From Elusimicrobiota bacterium (GTDB lineage: Bacteria > Elusimicrobiota > Elusimicrobia > UBA1565 > UBA9628), in the NCBI GenBank assembly GCA_023213235.1, contig CP096137.1, positions 3,226,908 through 3,290,907 on the forward strand: 64,000 nucleotides of DNA. The letters run 5' to 3'. Below the pieces are notes generated by a model. That model did not search any database. It was given only the letters and a program-made list of their open reading frames with translations, and was not told where the DNA came from. Each line of letters opens with the position of its first letter. Within the stretch, counting starts at the first letter, position 1. Position numbers and translations under genes: made by a program. Shown piece after piece: positions 56,123-64,000 of this stretch.

Positions 56123-56751
56123 ACGACCCGCTCGAGGTCGAAGCGCCCGCCGAAGGGCTTGTCCGGCGGGTCCGCGTAACCGAGCGCCAGCAATGCGATG
56201 ACGCGGGCCGTCTCGGGGATGCCCAAGGTCGAGCGCACCATCGCCTCGTCGAAGCCCTCCATCGGGGCGGTGTCGAGGCCGAGGTTCTCCGCGGCGAGCA
56301 TCAGGAAGGAGAAGGCGATCATCGTCTGGCGCGTGACCCAGACTCCCATGTCGGTCTTGGGGAGGAAGGCGTTCACGTTGCGGCGGATCATGCTCGCCGT
56401 CTTGTCGTCGGGGATCGAGCCCGTCGAGCGCCCGTCGGCGATCACGCGGTCGAGGTCGGCGTCCTTCCAGGCCGCCGTGTCGCCGCAGGCGACGATCACG
56501 ACCGGAGCCTTCTCGACCTTCTCCTGGCCGAACGCGGCGGCGCGCAGGGCGCGCTTGGCGTCGGGGTCGCGCACGACGATGAAGCGCCACGGCTGGAGAT
56601 TGTAGCCCGACGGCGCGAACGTGCCGAGCTCGAGCGCCTGCTGGAGCAGGTCGTCGGGGACGGGATCCGGTCGGAACGCGGGGGTCGCGCGGCGCCGAGC
56701 GACGACGTTCGCGAACGCGCCGCGGCCTTCGACGGCCTTCAAATTTCTCAT
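56044..56751 (-). CDS. nitroreductase family protein
   Basis: 235 residues. RRATPAFRPDPVPDDLLQQA at the start and FAPSGYNLQPWRFIVVRD are the FMN-binding nitroreductase motifs, with ENLGLDTAPMEGFDEAMVR and the C-terminal RFDLERVVYDGRWD. It would reduce quinones, nitro compounds or similar with NAD(P)H. A Shine-Dalgarno AGGAGG precedes the ATG and a TATCCT box lies about 26 bases upstream, so this gene belongs to the leadered class. Confidence 0.88.
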   Translation of the reverse strand: MRNLKAVEGRGAFANVVARRRATPAFRPDPVPDDLLQQALELGTFAPSGYNLQPWRFIVVRDPDAKRALRAAAFGQEKVEKAPVVIVACGDTAAWKDADLDRVIADGRSTGSIPDDKTASMIRRNVNAFLPKTDMGVWVTRQTMIAFSFLMLAAENLGLDTAPMEGFDEAMVRSTLGIPETARVIALLALGYADPPDKPFGGRFDLERVVYDGRWDTPWRSLSIDKETLLVNPRK

Positions 56752-56862
56752 GGCGTCCTCCTGGGGGCCCTCCCAGGATAGCGGTCGCCCGCGCGGGCGC
56801 CCATGGCGGCGGCGTCATCTTAGTTTGACGCCGCCTCCATGGGTGGACGCCCGCGGCGGGGT

Positions 56863-56868
56863 CATAAT
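56863..56868 (+). promoter_or_regulatory. -10 hexamer CATAAT before a small ORF
   Basis: CATAAT, then six bases (GCCCGC), then an ATG at 56875. Confidence 0.4.
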
Positions 56869-56874
56869 GCCCGC

Positions 56875-56973
56875 ATGAAAAACCAAGCTCCGCCCTCCAA
56901 GCCTCCGACGCCGGTCCCGCCCGTTCCGCCGCAGCCCGATCCCGCCCCGTCCGCGCCGCAGCCGACGGCATAA
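56875..56973 (+). CDS. proline-rich 32-residue small protein
   Basis: A short ORF of 32 codons that starts MKNQAPPSKPPTPVPP and ends PSAPQPTA: almost half the residues are proline. It carries the same spaced -10 box as larger genes, which is the main reason to believe it. No similarity known to me. It could be a disordered linker-like peptide or an unexpressed ORF. Confidence 0.35.
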   Translation: MKNQAPPSKPPTPVPPVPPQPDPAPSAPQPTA

Positions 56974-57044
56974 AATAGGGACGCCGTTTCCATGGCGCGC
57001 CGCCGGCCCCGGGCGCACACTTATTAGGGAAAGGAGGTAGCGCC

Positions 57045-57211
57045 ATGAACTCAAGATCGAAGTCGAGAAAATCGACGCGCTCGTCGCGTTCGAGCCGGTC
57101 GTCCTCCCCCACCGGGGAGGCCGCCGTCAGAGCCGCTCGTCGCCGTCGTCCGGAAGGTCGTCCGGTTGGGGGATGTTCGGCCGCAGCCGCCGCGAGGCCG
57201 ACATCGTCTAG
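57045..57211 (+). CDS. small basic Ser/Arg-rich protein (apparent frameshift)
   Basis: About 55 residues if one missing base in the CCCCC run (57108-57112) is restored: it starts MNSRSKSRKSTRSSRSSRSS and ends MFGRSRREADIV, with the stop at 57209-57211 meeting the convergent CBS gene's stop. AGGAGG seven bases before the ATG is one of the best ribosome sites in the window. Extreme Arg/Ser content suggests nucleic-acid binding or packing. Without the correction the frame would run to 57467 inside the CBS gene. Confidence 0.45.
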
Positions 57212-57613
57212 GCGCCGCGAGACGCCGCCCGCGCCGGCGCCGCCGGCGCGGGATCCGCGGGCAGGACCCGTTCCTCCACCACTCCCGCGAGTTCCCCCGA
57301 AGGGCCCAGCACGAGCAGGCGCCGTCGCCCCCCGCCGCATGCGCGCCGCCGTGGCGGCCGCGTCGTCTCCGGCCCGGCACCAGGACAGCTCGACGCTCAT
57401 GATCTCGTCGACCGTGGTCTCCTCGAGGCCGGCCCCGCGCGCGACCGCGCGCGCCACGACGTCGTAGGCCGTCACCACGCCGACGACGCGCCCCTTCTCG
57501 ATGACGGGCACGAACGCGGTGCCGGCCTCGGCCATCAGCGCGACGGCCTCGAGCACGGACGCGTCGGGATCGAGCGCGTCGGCCTCGGCGGTGAATTCGG
57601 ATATCTTGCGCAT
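57208..57613 (-). CDS. CBS-domain protein (apparent frameshift)
   Basis: About 135 residues. After MRKISEFTAEADALDPDASV come VLEAVALMAEAGTAFVPVIE and GRVVGVVTAYDVVARAVARG, one full CBS motif, then the second CBS with VDEIMSVELSWCRAGDDAAA. The frame breaks in a G6 run (57337-57342); removing one G gives RRLLVLGPSGELAGVVEERV, which completes the pair. This is the one insertion-type break found. CBS pairs bind adenine nucleotides and usually regulate partners. A TATAAT box stands six bases before the ATG. Confidence 0.75.
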
Positions 57614-57619
57614 GGCCCG

Positions 57620-57625
57620 ATTATA
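57620..57625 (-). promoter_or_regulatory. -10 hexamer TATAAT, leaderless type
   Basis: Minus-strand consensus TATAAT, then six bases (CGGGCC), then the ATG at 57613: the cleanest leaderless example after argR. Confidence 0.65.
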
Positions 57626-57756
57626 GGCCCGGGCGCGGCGCTGGGACATGATCGGAGAGTCACGCTTGGGCGACGCCGCGCGTCGCGCGATCGTGACCCC
57701 GCGCTCATGGCGGGCGGCGGCTCGCCGGGCCATACTGGTGACGCACGGAGGTTCCC

Positions 57757-58215
57757 ATGAAAGCGCCCATTCTCGCCGCCGCCATCGCTCTCGCCGCTCC
57801 CGTCGCCGCCCTCGCCGCCGCCTCGCCGCAGCAGGATAAGACGGGAGCGGCGGAGGCCGGCGAGGCCGAGCCGCGGGACCCGTCCATGCCCGTCGAAGGC
57901 GCGCCCTCGCCCCGCCCAGGCTTCGAGCCGCCCGCCACGACGATCCCCCAGACGGTCAAGCCGCCCGTCGCCGAGGGCACGAGCCGCCCCGTCACGAAGT
58001 CCGACGAGCAGCTCGGCCGGGACCTCGAGGCCGCCCTGCTCGACGAGCGCGACGCCCCGCGCGTCGAGGGCCTCTCGATCGTCGTCGAGGACGGGAAGGT
58101 CCGCATCCGCGGGCGCGTGACGACTCAGGCGGAGAAGGACGCGGTCACGGCCAAGGCCGGCGCGGCCGCCGGCCTGCGCAACGTGACGAACGAGATCGAG
58201 GTCGGCTGGCGCTAG
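57757..58215 (+). CDS. periplasmic BON-domain protein
   Basis: 152 residues: signal peptide MKAPILAAAIALAAPVAALA, a Pro/Glu-rich linker to about residue 85, then one BON domain (GRDLEAALLDE, LSIVVEDGKVRIRGRVTT, AGLRNVTNEIEV) with the conserved glycines. BON domains bind phospholipid or other envelope parts in OsmY-like stress proteins. Shine-Dalgarno GGAGG precedes the ATG. Its stop overlaps the convergent response regulator's by three bases. Confidence 0.8.
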   Translation: MKAPILAAAIALAAPVAALAAASPQQDKTGAAEAGEAEPRDPSMPVEGAPSPRPGFEPPATTIPQTVKPPVAEGTSRPVTKSDEQLGRDLEAALLDERDAPRVEGLSIVVEDGKVRIRGRVTTQAEKDAVTAKAGAAAGLRNVTNEIEVGWR

Positions 58216-58637
58216 GGAGCCGGACGATTGAGCAGAAGCCAGTACAGCCCGAGCTGGTTGACCGCGCCGGCGAAGGCGCCGAAATCCACCGGCTTGCACA
58301 CGTAGCTGTTGGCGCCGAGGTCGTAGCTGCGCACGCGGTCTCCTTCCTCGTCGGAGGAGGTCAGCATGACGACGGGCAGGTGCTTGGTCTTGTCCGAACC
58401 CCGCAGCTTCTTGAGCACCTCGAGGCCGTCGATCTTCGGCAGGTGCAGGTCGAGCAGCACGACGGTGGGCGTGATCGGCGGCTTGCCCGGCGCGCCGAGC
58501 AGCTTCTCGAGCGCCTCCTGGCCGTCGCGCGCGACGACGATCTCGTTGGTGATGTTGCCCTTCTGCAGGGCCATCAGGATCAGCTTCTCGTCGTCGGGGT
58601 TGTCCTCGACGAGCAGGATGACTTTTCGCTCCGTCAT
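58212..58637 (-). CDS. single-domain response regulator (Rcp1-like)
   Basis: 141 residues, receiver only. ILLVEDNPDDEKLILMALQK holds the acidic pair, VVLLDLHLPKIDGLEVLKKL the phosphoacceptor Asp, MLTSSDEEGD the Thr/Ser, and YVCKPVDFGAF the Lys. The EDNPDD start is typical of Rcp1-type regulators paired with phytochrome-like or PAS kinases. Its ATG overlaps the kinase stop (ATGA), so the kinase upstream is its partner. No output domain: it would act by protein contact or as a phosphorelay step. Confidence 0.92.
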   Translation of the reverse strand: MTERKVILLVEDNPDDEKLILMALQKGNITNEIVVARDGQEALEKLLGAPGKPPITPTVVLLDLHLPKIDGLEVLKKLRGSDKTKHLPVVMLTSSDEEGDRVRSYDLGANSYVCKPVDFGAFAGAVNQLGLYWLLLNRPAP

Positions 58638-60444
58638 GCGTTTTCCTCCCAGAGGGTGAACTCGAACGTCGCGCCCCGTCCCGGGACGCCCTCGCCGCGG
58701 ATGTTCCCGCGGTGGCGCCCGACGACGCGCTGGACGATGGCCAGGCCGATGCCCGTGCCCTCGAACTCCGAGGCCGAGTGAAGCCTCGAGAACGGATGGA
58801 ACAGCTTGTTGGCGAAGGCCATGTCGAAGCCGGCTCCGTCGTCGCGGACGTACAGCGTCGTGCCGGGGCCGGGGCGGCGGCCGAACTCGATGCGCGCCGA
58901 CGGCTTTTTCCCGGTGTACTTCCAGGCGTTGCTCATCAGGTTGACGAGCGCCACGCGAAGGAGATTCGGATCGCCCCGCACCACGACGCCGGGCTCGACG
59001 GCGAACTCGACGGAGCGCTTCGGGTCGGACCGCTTGAGCTCGCCGGCCAGCTCCTCGACGATCGCGCTGAGGTCGACGTCCTCGAGCTTCAGCACGCTGC
59101 GCGTGATGCGCGAGAGATTGAGCAGGTCGTCGATGAGCTGGCCCATGCGGCGGCTGCCGGCGCGCACGCGCCTGAGGTAGTCCTTGCCGTGGTCGTCGAG
59201 CTTGTCGGAGTAGCCGTCGAGCAGGATCTGGCTGAAGCCGTCGACGGCGCGCAGCGGCGCGCGCAGGTCGTGGGCGACGGAGTAGCTGAACGCCTCGAGC
59301 TCTCGGCTCGAGGCCTCGGCGGCGAGCTTGGCGCGCACGAGCGCCTCTTCGTCGCGCTTGCGCTCGGTGATGTCCTTGGCGACGACGATCCAGCCCTGCG
59401 GGCGCCCCTCGCGGTCGCGCAGCGGGGCCGAGGAGAGCAGCGCCGGGATGCGCCCGCCGTCCTTGGCGAGCAGCGCGACCTCGGCGTCGCGCGCTGCCTT
59501 CGGCGCGGCGAAGCCGTCGTCCGAGGAGAGCAGCTCCGCGAGCGGCCGCCCGACGACCGCGCCGCCGAGGGCCTCCGCGGCGGCGTGATTGGCCGTCTTG
59601 ACGCGGCCCGCGGAGTCGGTGACGAGCAGCAGGTCGCGCATGTTCTCGAGGACGCCTTCGACGTATTCCTTGGAGACCGTCGTGCGCGCGAGCTGCGCGC
59701 TCATCGCGTTGAAGCTCTCCGCGAGCTCGCCGAGCTCGTCGCGCGAGAGAACGGGAACGCGCACGTCGTAGTCGCCCACGCCGATGCTCGAGATGCCCGA
59801 CAGCAGTCCGCGGATCGGGGCGAGGATGCCGCGCACGAGGACGAGCACCAGGCCGAACGCCACGCCGCCGATCGCGACGACGATCGCCGAGATCTCGCGG
59901 ACGATCCGCCGCTCGGTCTCGAGCGCGGCCGAGAGCGGCACCGCGGCCTTCAGCGCGCCCAGGCGCTCCCCGCGGGGAGCGGCTGCTCTCCCGTGAGCAG
60001 GAACGAGTCGGCGCCTTCGGCCGCGCCGGGCGCCCTCACGGGCGCGACGACGAAGATGACGGGCTCCCCGCGCTCCTCGCCGGTCCAGGTCCGCGGCTCA
60101 TCGGACTTCAGCGCCTCGGCCGTCCGCTCATCGGACTCGACGCGCCCCTTCTCGGTCACCGTCGTGTGCGCGAGCACGCGTCCGTCGGGGCCGAGGGCCG
60201 CCGCGTACAGCGCTCCCTCGCGCCGCTGGAAAGTCTGGACCACGGGCAGCAGGTCCGCTTCGCGGCCGCGCGCCATCGGGCGCCCCGCCTCGAGCGCCGC
60301 CGCGCGCGCGATCGTCGCCGCGGCGCGCTCGGCTCCGCCGACGATGACCTCGTTGGCGGCGCGCTTGATCAGGTAGAGGATCAGGCCGCCCGCGACGAAC
60401 CCCGCCGGCGCGAGCAGCGCGAGGAACTTGTTCTGCAGCTTCAA
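58634..60444 (-). CDS. membrane sensor histidine kinase with HAMP and PAS domains (apparent frameshift)
   Basis: About 603 residues from a TTG at 60444 that overlaps the preceding stop (TTGA), with one missing base near 59970. Membrane helix 1 (KFLALLAPAGFVAGGLILYL), a periplasmic sensor of about 120 residues, helix 2 (IVVAIGGVAFGLVLVLVRG), a HAMP (LSRDELGELAESFNAMSAQL), a PAS domain (LLLVTDSAGRVKTANHAAAE), HisKA with HDLRAPLRAVDGFSQ, and the ATPase with NLMSNAWKYTG, DDGAGFDMAF and GTGIGLAIVQRVV. Placed between an ABC-type binding protein and a receiver, so it likely relays a signal from that binding protein. Confidence 0.88.
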
Positions 60445-61297
60445 CGGATCACCTTGTCCGCCTTGTTCAGCGCCTCGGGCGTCAGGACGAGGCCGGCCTT
60501 TGCCGCGGACTCCGGGTTGACCGTCAGGTCCGTGATCGCCGCGTAGACGAGATCCGGCAGGTCCTCGCCGGCCAGGGCGAGCCGGACGAGCTCGGCGGCG
60601 CGGCGGCCCGACTCCGCCGGCACGACGGAGACCGCGGCGGCCGCGCCGGCCGCCGCGAGTCCGGCGGTCGGGGCGTAGAAAGGCGCGGAGTGGTCCCAGG
60701 AGAACTGCTTGATCGCCTGGAAGGCCTGCGGCGTCACGAGGCTGGGGTCGGGGCACAGCCAGATCGCGTCCGCCTTCCCCGCGAGGCCGCGCAGGGCCTC
60801 GGGCACGGCGTCGGCTCCGGACGGCTTGGCCACGACCACCTCGAGCCCCGCGCGGCGGACTTCCGCGGCCCACGCCTCGGTGTCGTTGGCGTTTCCGATC
60901 ACCGCGAGCCGTTTGAGCTTCGGGTGGATCGACCGCAGGCGGTCGACGAGCGCCCGGGGATCGGGCTTCATGGTGATCAGCGCCCGCGCTCCCCGTGGCG
61001 CAGGCGCCCCGCCAGGCCGGGGGCCATGCACGCGATCAGGGCCGCGCCCTCGCCGTAGTCCTGCGTCGCGGCCTCCCCGCCGAAGGCCACGATGACGCGC
61101 GCGCGCGCCGCGGAGCCGGGGCGGGGCGCCGGCAGACGCCAGAACGGAACGCGCCGGCCGAGCGCCTTCTGGAAGCTCTCGAAGGCGGCCTGATAGGGGC
61201 CGGCCGCCGAGGTCAGGACGGCGGCGACCTCCTGGGCCCGCGCGGGGCAAGCCGACAGCAGCGCCGCCAGGACGAGGGCGGCCGGGCTTCTCCTCAT
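60441..61297 (-). CDS. ABC-transporter-type substrate-binding protein (PF04392-like; apparent frameshift)
   Basis: About 285 residues across one missing base near 60985-60990. Signal peptide MRRSPAALVLAALLSACPARA. PHPKLKRLAVIGNANDTEA-type strand (IHPKLKRLAVIGNAND), a second domain with GKADAIWLCPDPSLVTPQAF and SVVPAESGRRAAELVRLAL, then TDLTVNPESAAKAGLVLTPE: the closing part of the ABC_sub_bind family. No ABC permease or ATPase is adjacent, so it probably serves as the periplasmic ligand sensor for the kinase. ATGA overlap with the TonB receptor stop; TTGA overlap with the kinase. Confidence 0.78.
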
Positions 61298-63243
61298 CGG
61301 GGCAGCCCGAAGCGCCAGGCGAGGGTGCCCGACCAGCGCGACTTGATCGGCCCGCCGTTGCGGCCGGGGGCGACCGCGCTCTGTCGCGGGAGAAGCTCGT
61401 AATGGTCGTCGGCGATGTTGAATCCGGCCACGGTCAGCTCGAGCCCGTCGAAACGCCCCGTGAAGCGGCGCGTCGCGGCGACGTTGAGCATCGCGTAGGC
61501 GGGAACCTTCGCGTACACGGGCTGGACGGTGTTCGTGCCGTCGCTCCACCAGGTCTCGTCGACGAGGTGCAGCCAGGCGTTCGCCGTCCACAGCGGGCGC
61601 TTGACGCGCGCTCCCAGGTTCATCTTATGCCTCGGCGCGGAGCGCGCGGTCGTCTGCTGCGCGCGCTGGTCGATGAGGCTCTGGTAGGAGTAGTTCGCGA
61701 AAGGAACGAGCCAGTCCGTGGCCTGCGCCTCGATCGACAGCTCGTAGCCGAGCGCCTTCGTCTCGCCGGCGTTCGTCACCACCGACCGCTGCAGGATAAC
61801 CGGCGGCGACGTCCTGTCGACCATGTTGAGGGCGGTCACGAGGTTGGCGACCCGGTAATAGAAGCCCGTGATTCCCGTGCGCACGAACTCCCAGCTGCCG
61901 CGGTGGGCGACCTCGAAGAACTGGATGCGCTCCGGGTCGAGACCTCGATTGGGCACGACCGTCAAATCCACCTGCGTGAAGCCGGGCGCGGTCGACAGAG
62001 GCAGCACCGCCCGGAGATCGAAGTAGTTCTCGAGCAAGGTCGGGTTGCGGAAGGCCTGCGCGGCCGTCGCGCGGAAGGAGTGCGCCTCGCTCGGCGCGTA
62101 GATCGCGCTTCCGCGGGGAGAATACTGCCAATCGGTGAACGGGTGGTGGTCGGCGCGTCCGCTCAAGACGAAGGTCCAGCGCTCGGTCGCCGCCCAAGAA
62201 TTCTCGAAATAGAGGCCGTACAGCGCCTGGTCGCGGGTGCCCGGCGAGAAAAGGTTCGATCGGGCCGTGTTGCGGCGGTAGCTGGCGCCCGTGGTCAGAA
62301 AGTTCGAGGCCGGCAGTTCGAAGGCGCGCTCGAAACTCGCGTCATAAGTGTCGTTGTGCACCCGAAACGGGAGCGTCGGATTCTCGCGGAACACGGTCCG
62401 ACCGAAGTTCCAGAACAGCCGCGCCGTCGTCGCCCCGGTGCGCGCGTCGACGCGGGCGAAGCCCGTCTCGCCGTAGTCGAAGGACGGGCCGTTGCTGAGC
62501 TGGACGTCGTGGTCGGAGACGCCGCCGGACACCGCGATGCGCGAGTCCTCGCCGAAATCGAAGGAGTACAGCGCGTGGACCTTGCCGACCGCCGAGGCCT
62601 CGGCGGCCGCCACCGCGAACTTGTTCGTCGAGCGCCAGCCGAGCCCGAGTTTGTAGGCGTGCGCGCCGCGCCGGTCGCCGATCAGGGCCTGGCCGATGTG
62701 GGTCGAGCGCTCGCCCCCGGTGTAGCTGAACACGCCGCCGCGCAGGCGATCGGGGGTCTTCGTGATGATGTTGATGACGCCGTGAACGGCGTTGCTGCCG
62801 TAGAGCGCGGAGGCCGGACCTTCGACGACCTCGATGCGGTCGACCTCCTCGAGCGTGACCGGGATCGTCTCCCAGTTCGTGTAATCGAGAAAGCCGTTGA
62901 GCACCGTCTTGCCGTCGAGCAGGACCAGGGTGCGGTTGTTCAGCACGGTGTTCATGCCGCGGATGCTGACGTCGCCGTGCGAGGTCCTGTCGTTCATCAC
63001 GTCGACGCCCGGCACCGCGCGCAGGGCGTCCCACAGCGTCTGGGCCCCGGAGGCGCGGATGTCCTCGTGGGTCACGACGTAGACGGTCGACGGGGACGTC
63101 GACGCGGGAGTCGGGCGGCGCGAGGCCGTGACGACCTTGGCCTCGGTCTGGAAGAAGTTGAACTCGTCGGGCGCGTCCTGCGCGCGGACGGGAGCGGCAT
63201 CGAGGAGCAGGGCGGACGTGAGCAGGACTCGGAGGGGTCGCAT
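61294..63243 (-). CDS. TonB-dependent outer-membrane receptor
   Basis: 649 residues: signal peptide to about residue 21, a plug domain (VYVVTHEDIRASGAQTLWDA, SIRGMNTVLNNRTLVLLDG, RIEVVEGPASALYGSNAVHG) and a 22-strand barrel ending GTLAWRFGL with aromatic/hydrophobic strand character. It imports a scarce ligand across the outer membrane using TonB energy. It heads an operon with a binding protein, a histidine kinase and a receiver, so ligand uptake and signalling appear joined. The ligand (metal chelate, vitamin, sugar) is not readable. Confidence 0.9.
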   Translation of the reverse strand: MRPLRVLLTSALLLDAAPVRAQDAPDEFNFFQTEAKVVTASRRPTPASTSPSTVYVVTHEDIRASGAQTLWDALRAVPGVDVMNDRTSHGDVSIRGMNTVLNNRTLVLLDGKTVLNGFLDYTNWETIPVTLEEVDRIEVVEGPASALYGSNAVHGVINIITKTPDRLRGGVFSYTGGERSTHIGQALIGDRRGAHAYKLGLGWRSTNKFAVAAAEASAVGKVHALYSFDFGEDSRIAVSGGVSDHDVQLSNGPSFDYGETGFARVDARTGATTARLFWNFGRTVFRENPTLPFRVHNDTYDASFERAFELPASNFLTTGASYRRNTARSNLFSPGTRDQALYGLYFENSWAATERWTFVLSGRADHHPFTDWQYSPRGSAIYAPSEAHSFRATAAQAFRNPTLLENYFDLRAVLPLSTAPGFTQVDLTVVPNRGLDPERIQFFEVAHRGSWEFVRTGITGFYYRVANLVTALNMVDRTSPPVILQRSVVTNAGETKALGYELSIEAQATDWLVPFANYSYQSLIDQRAQQTTARSAPRHKMNLGARVKRPLWTANAWLHLVDETWWSDGTNTVQPVYAKVPAYAMLNVAATRRFTGRFDGLELTVAGFNIADDHYELLPRQSAVAPGRNGGPIKSRWSGTLAWRFGLPR

Positions 63244-63386
63244 ATATTAGGAACGACGATGATAGCGGACGCGCAAAGAGGTTCCCATGGCGGCGATATT
63301 TGGGCGGTTTGACCGCGATGTGACAACATCGAAAAGTGACGCCCCCGTCATGGCCGCCCGGCGCCGGGCGCGGCATCATCTCCATC

Positions 63387-64000
63387 ATGGAAGCAGCCTG
63401 GACCGACGACTCCGTCCGCCGCGCCGCGCGCGGACGCCTGAAGAAGGGCATCGTGCGCCTGTTCCTCGAGCAGGCCCGCGCCGAGGCCGCGGCCGCCGTG
63501 CGCAGCCGCCTCAGCTTCCGCTCGTCGCGCAACCCCGACGCGGTCCGCGCGTACTGCGCGATGACGCAGGCGGAGTTCGAGGGCATCAACGCGCGCCAGC
63601 GCTGGGCGAACTGGCGCACGATCCCGAAGACGCTGCGCGGACGCCTGCCGTCCCGGCCGTGCCGGGCGCTCGACCTGTGCTCCGGCGCGGGGCACTCGAC
63701 GGAGGTCCTCGCGTGGTGCCTGCCTCCCGGCTCGACTTTGGTGGGCCTCGAGTTCAACCCGGCCTTCGCGGACGCCGCCGCGGCCCGCGACTACCGGGAC
63801 GCGACCGGCGGACCGGCGCGCGTCTTCTTCCGCGCGCAATCGGTGCTCGATCCGTTCCTCGACGAGCGCGGCCTGCTCGTCGCCGCGGGGAGCGTCGACG
63901 TCGTGAACTCAAGCGGCGCGCTGGGCCTTCACTTCGACCGCGCGGCGCTCGGCGTCGTGGCCGATGAGATCTCCCGCGTCCTGCGGCCCGGCGGGCTGGC
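63387..64000 (+). CDS. SAM-dependent methyltransferase, N-terminal part (truncated by window edge)
   Basis: The first 204 residues, open at the window edge, from the ATG at 63387 (MEAAWTDDSVRRAARGRLKK). A helical N-terminal part precedes the SAM fold: CRALDLCSGAGHSTEVLAWC (motif I), STLVGLEFNPAFADAAAARD (motif II, glutamate), VDVVNSSGALGLHFDRAAL, and EISRVLRPGGL. The 143 bases to the divergent TonB receptor hold no other gene. Substrate unknown. Confidence 0.75.
   Translation, partial: MEAAWTDDSVRRAARGRLKKGIVRLFLEQARAEAAAAVRSRLSFRSSRNPDAVRAYCAMTQAEFEGINARQRWANWRTIPKTLRGRLPSRPCRALDLCSGAGHSTEVLAWCLPPGSTLVGLEFNPAFADAAAARDYRDATGGPARVFFRAQSVLDPFLDERGLLVAAGSVDVVNSSGALGLHFDRAALGVVADEISRVLRPGGL

Overview
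The window is a high-GC (roughly 68-72 %) chromosomal segment of a Gram-negative (diderm) bacterium: it carries LptF/LptG lipopolysaccharide exporters, a TonB-dependent receptor, outer-membrane barrel candidates and lipoproteins. The mix of exported enzymes with long Ala/Pro-rich leaders, TraF-like and TMTC-like proteins and REP/RAYT repeats reminds me of high-GC Elusimicrobiota; I hold that placement with modest confidence because there is no rRNA or ribosomal-protein marker here.

Layout. (1) 1-2.5 kb: sigma factor end, anti-sigma factor, O-antigen-ligase-like protein, chained by 4-base overlaps. (2) 2.6-4.8 kb: two Cys-rich secreted proteins. (3) 4.85-14.1 kb: a complete arginine operon argR-argG-X-argC-argD-argF'-argB-argE-argH, with two ARG boxes over the argR start. 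ArgF' is an N-acylornithine transcarbamylase, so the route runs through N-acylcitrulline; X is an unidentified P-loop protein. (4) 14.1-21.9 kb: lipoproteins, a RAYT transposase element, a class A penicillin-binding protein and two membrane glycosyltransferase-like proteins. (5) 22-35 kb: Gfo/Idh oxidoreductase, ComF, a sensor kinase, a UDP-glucose dehydrogenase / UDP-xylose synthase / glycosyltransferase set, an FprA-type reductase, a signal-peptide-bearing glycogen synthase and a membrane zincin. (6) 35-42 kb: TrmO, MFS transporter, an HNH cassette between inverted REPs, a membrane spermine-synthase-like protein, tRNA-Arg, a RumA-type methyltransferase, YchF. (7) 42-49 kb: thermolysin-like protease, TraF-like protein, three related small secreted proteins. 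(8) 49-56 kb: lptF-lptG and, divergently, a dipeptidase/acetyltransferase/DegT/FAD/methyltransferase chain. (9) 56-64 kb: nitroreductase, small proteins, CBS and BON proteins, a TonB receptor-ABC binding protein-histidine kinase-response regulator operon, and a truncated methyltransferase.

Three window-wide themes. First, many genes carry a TANNNT -10 hexamer only 5-8 bases before the start codon and no Shine-Dalgarno, implying leaderless mRNAs, while a minority have AGGAGG plus a conventional leader. Second, three REP families occur, and the copies downstream of genes lie 0-3 bases from a stop codon or contain it. Third, about thirty single-base frameshifts, almost all consistent with one missing base in a short homopolymer, cut otherwise intact conserved genes. 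I read these as assembly indels and annotate across them. No stretch over 300 bases lacks a gene.
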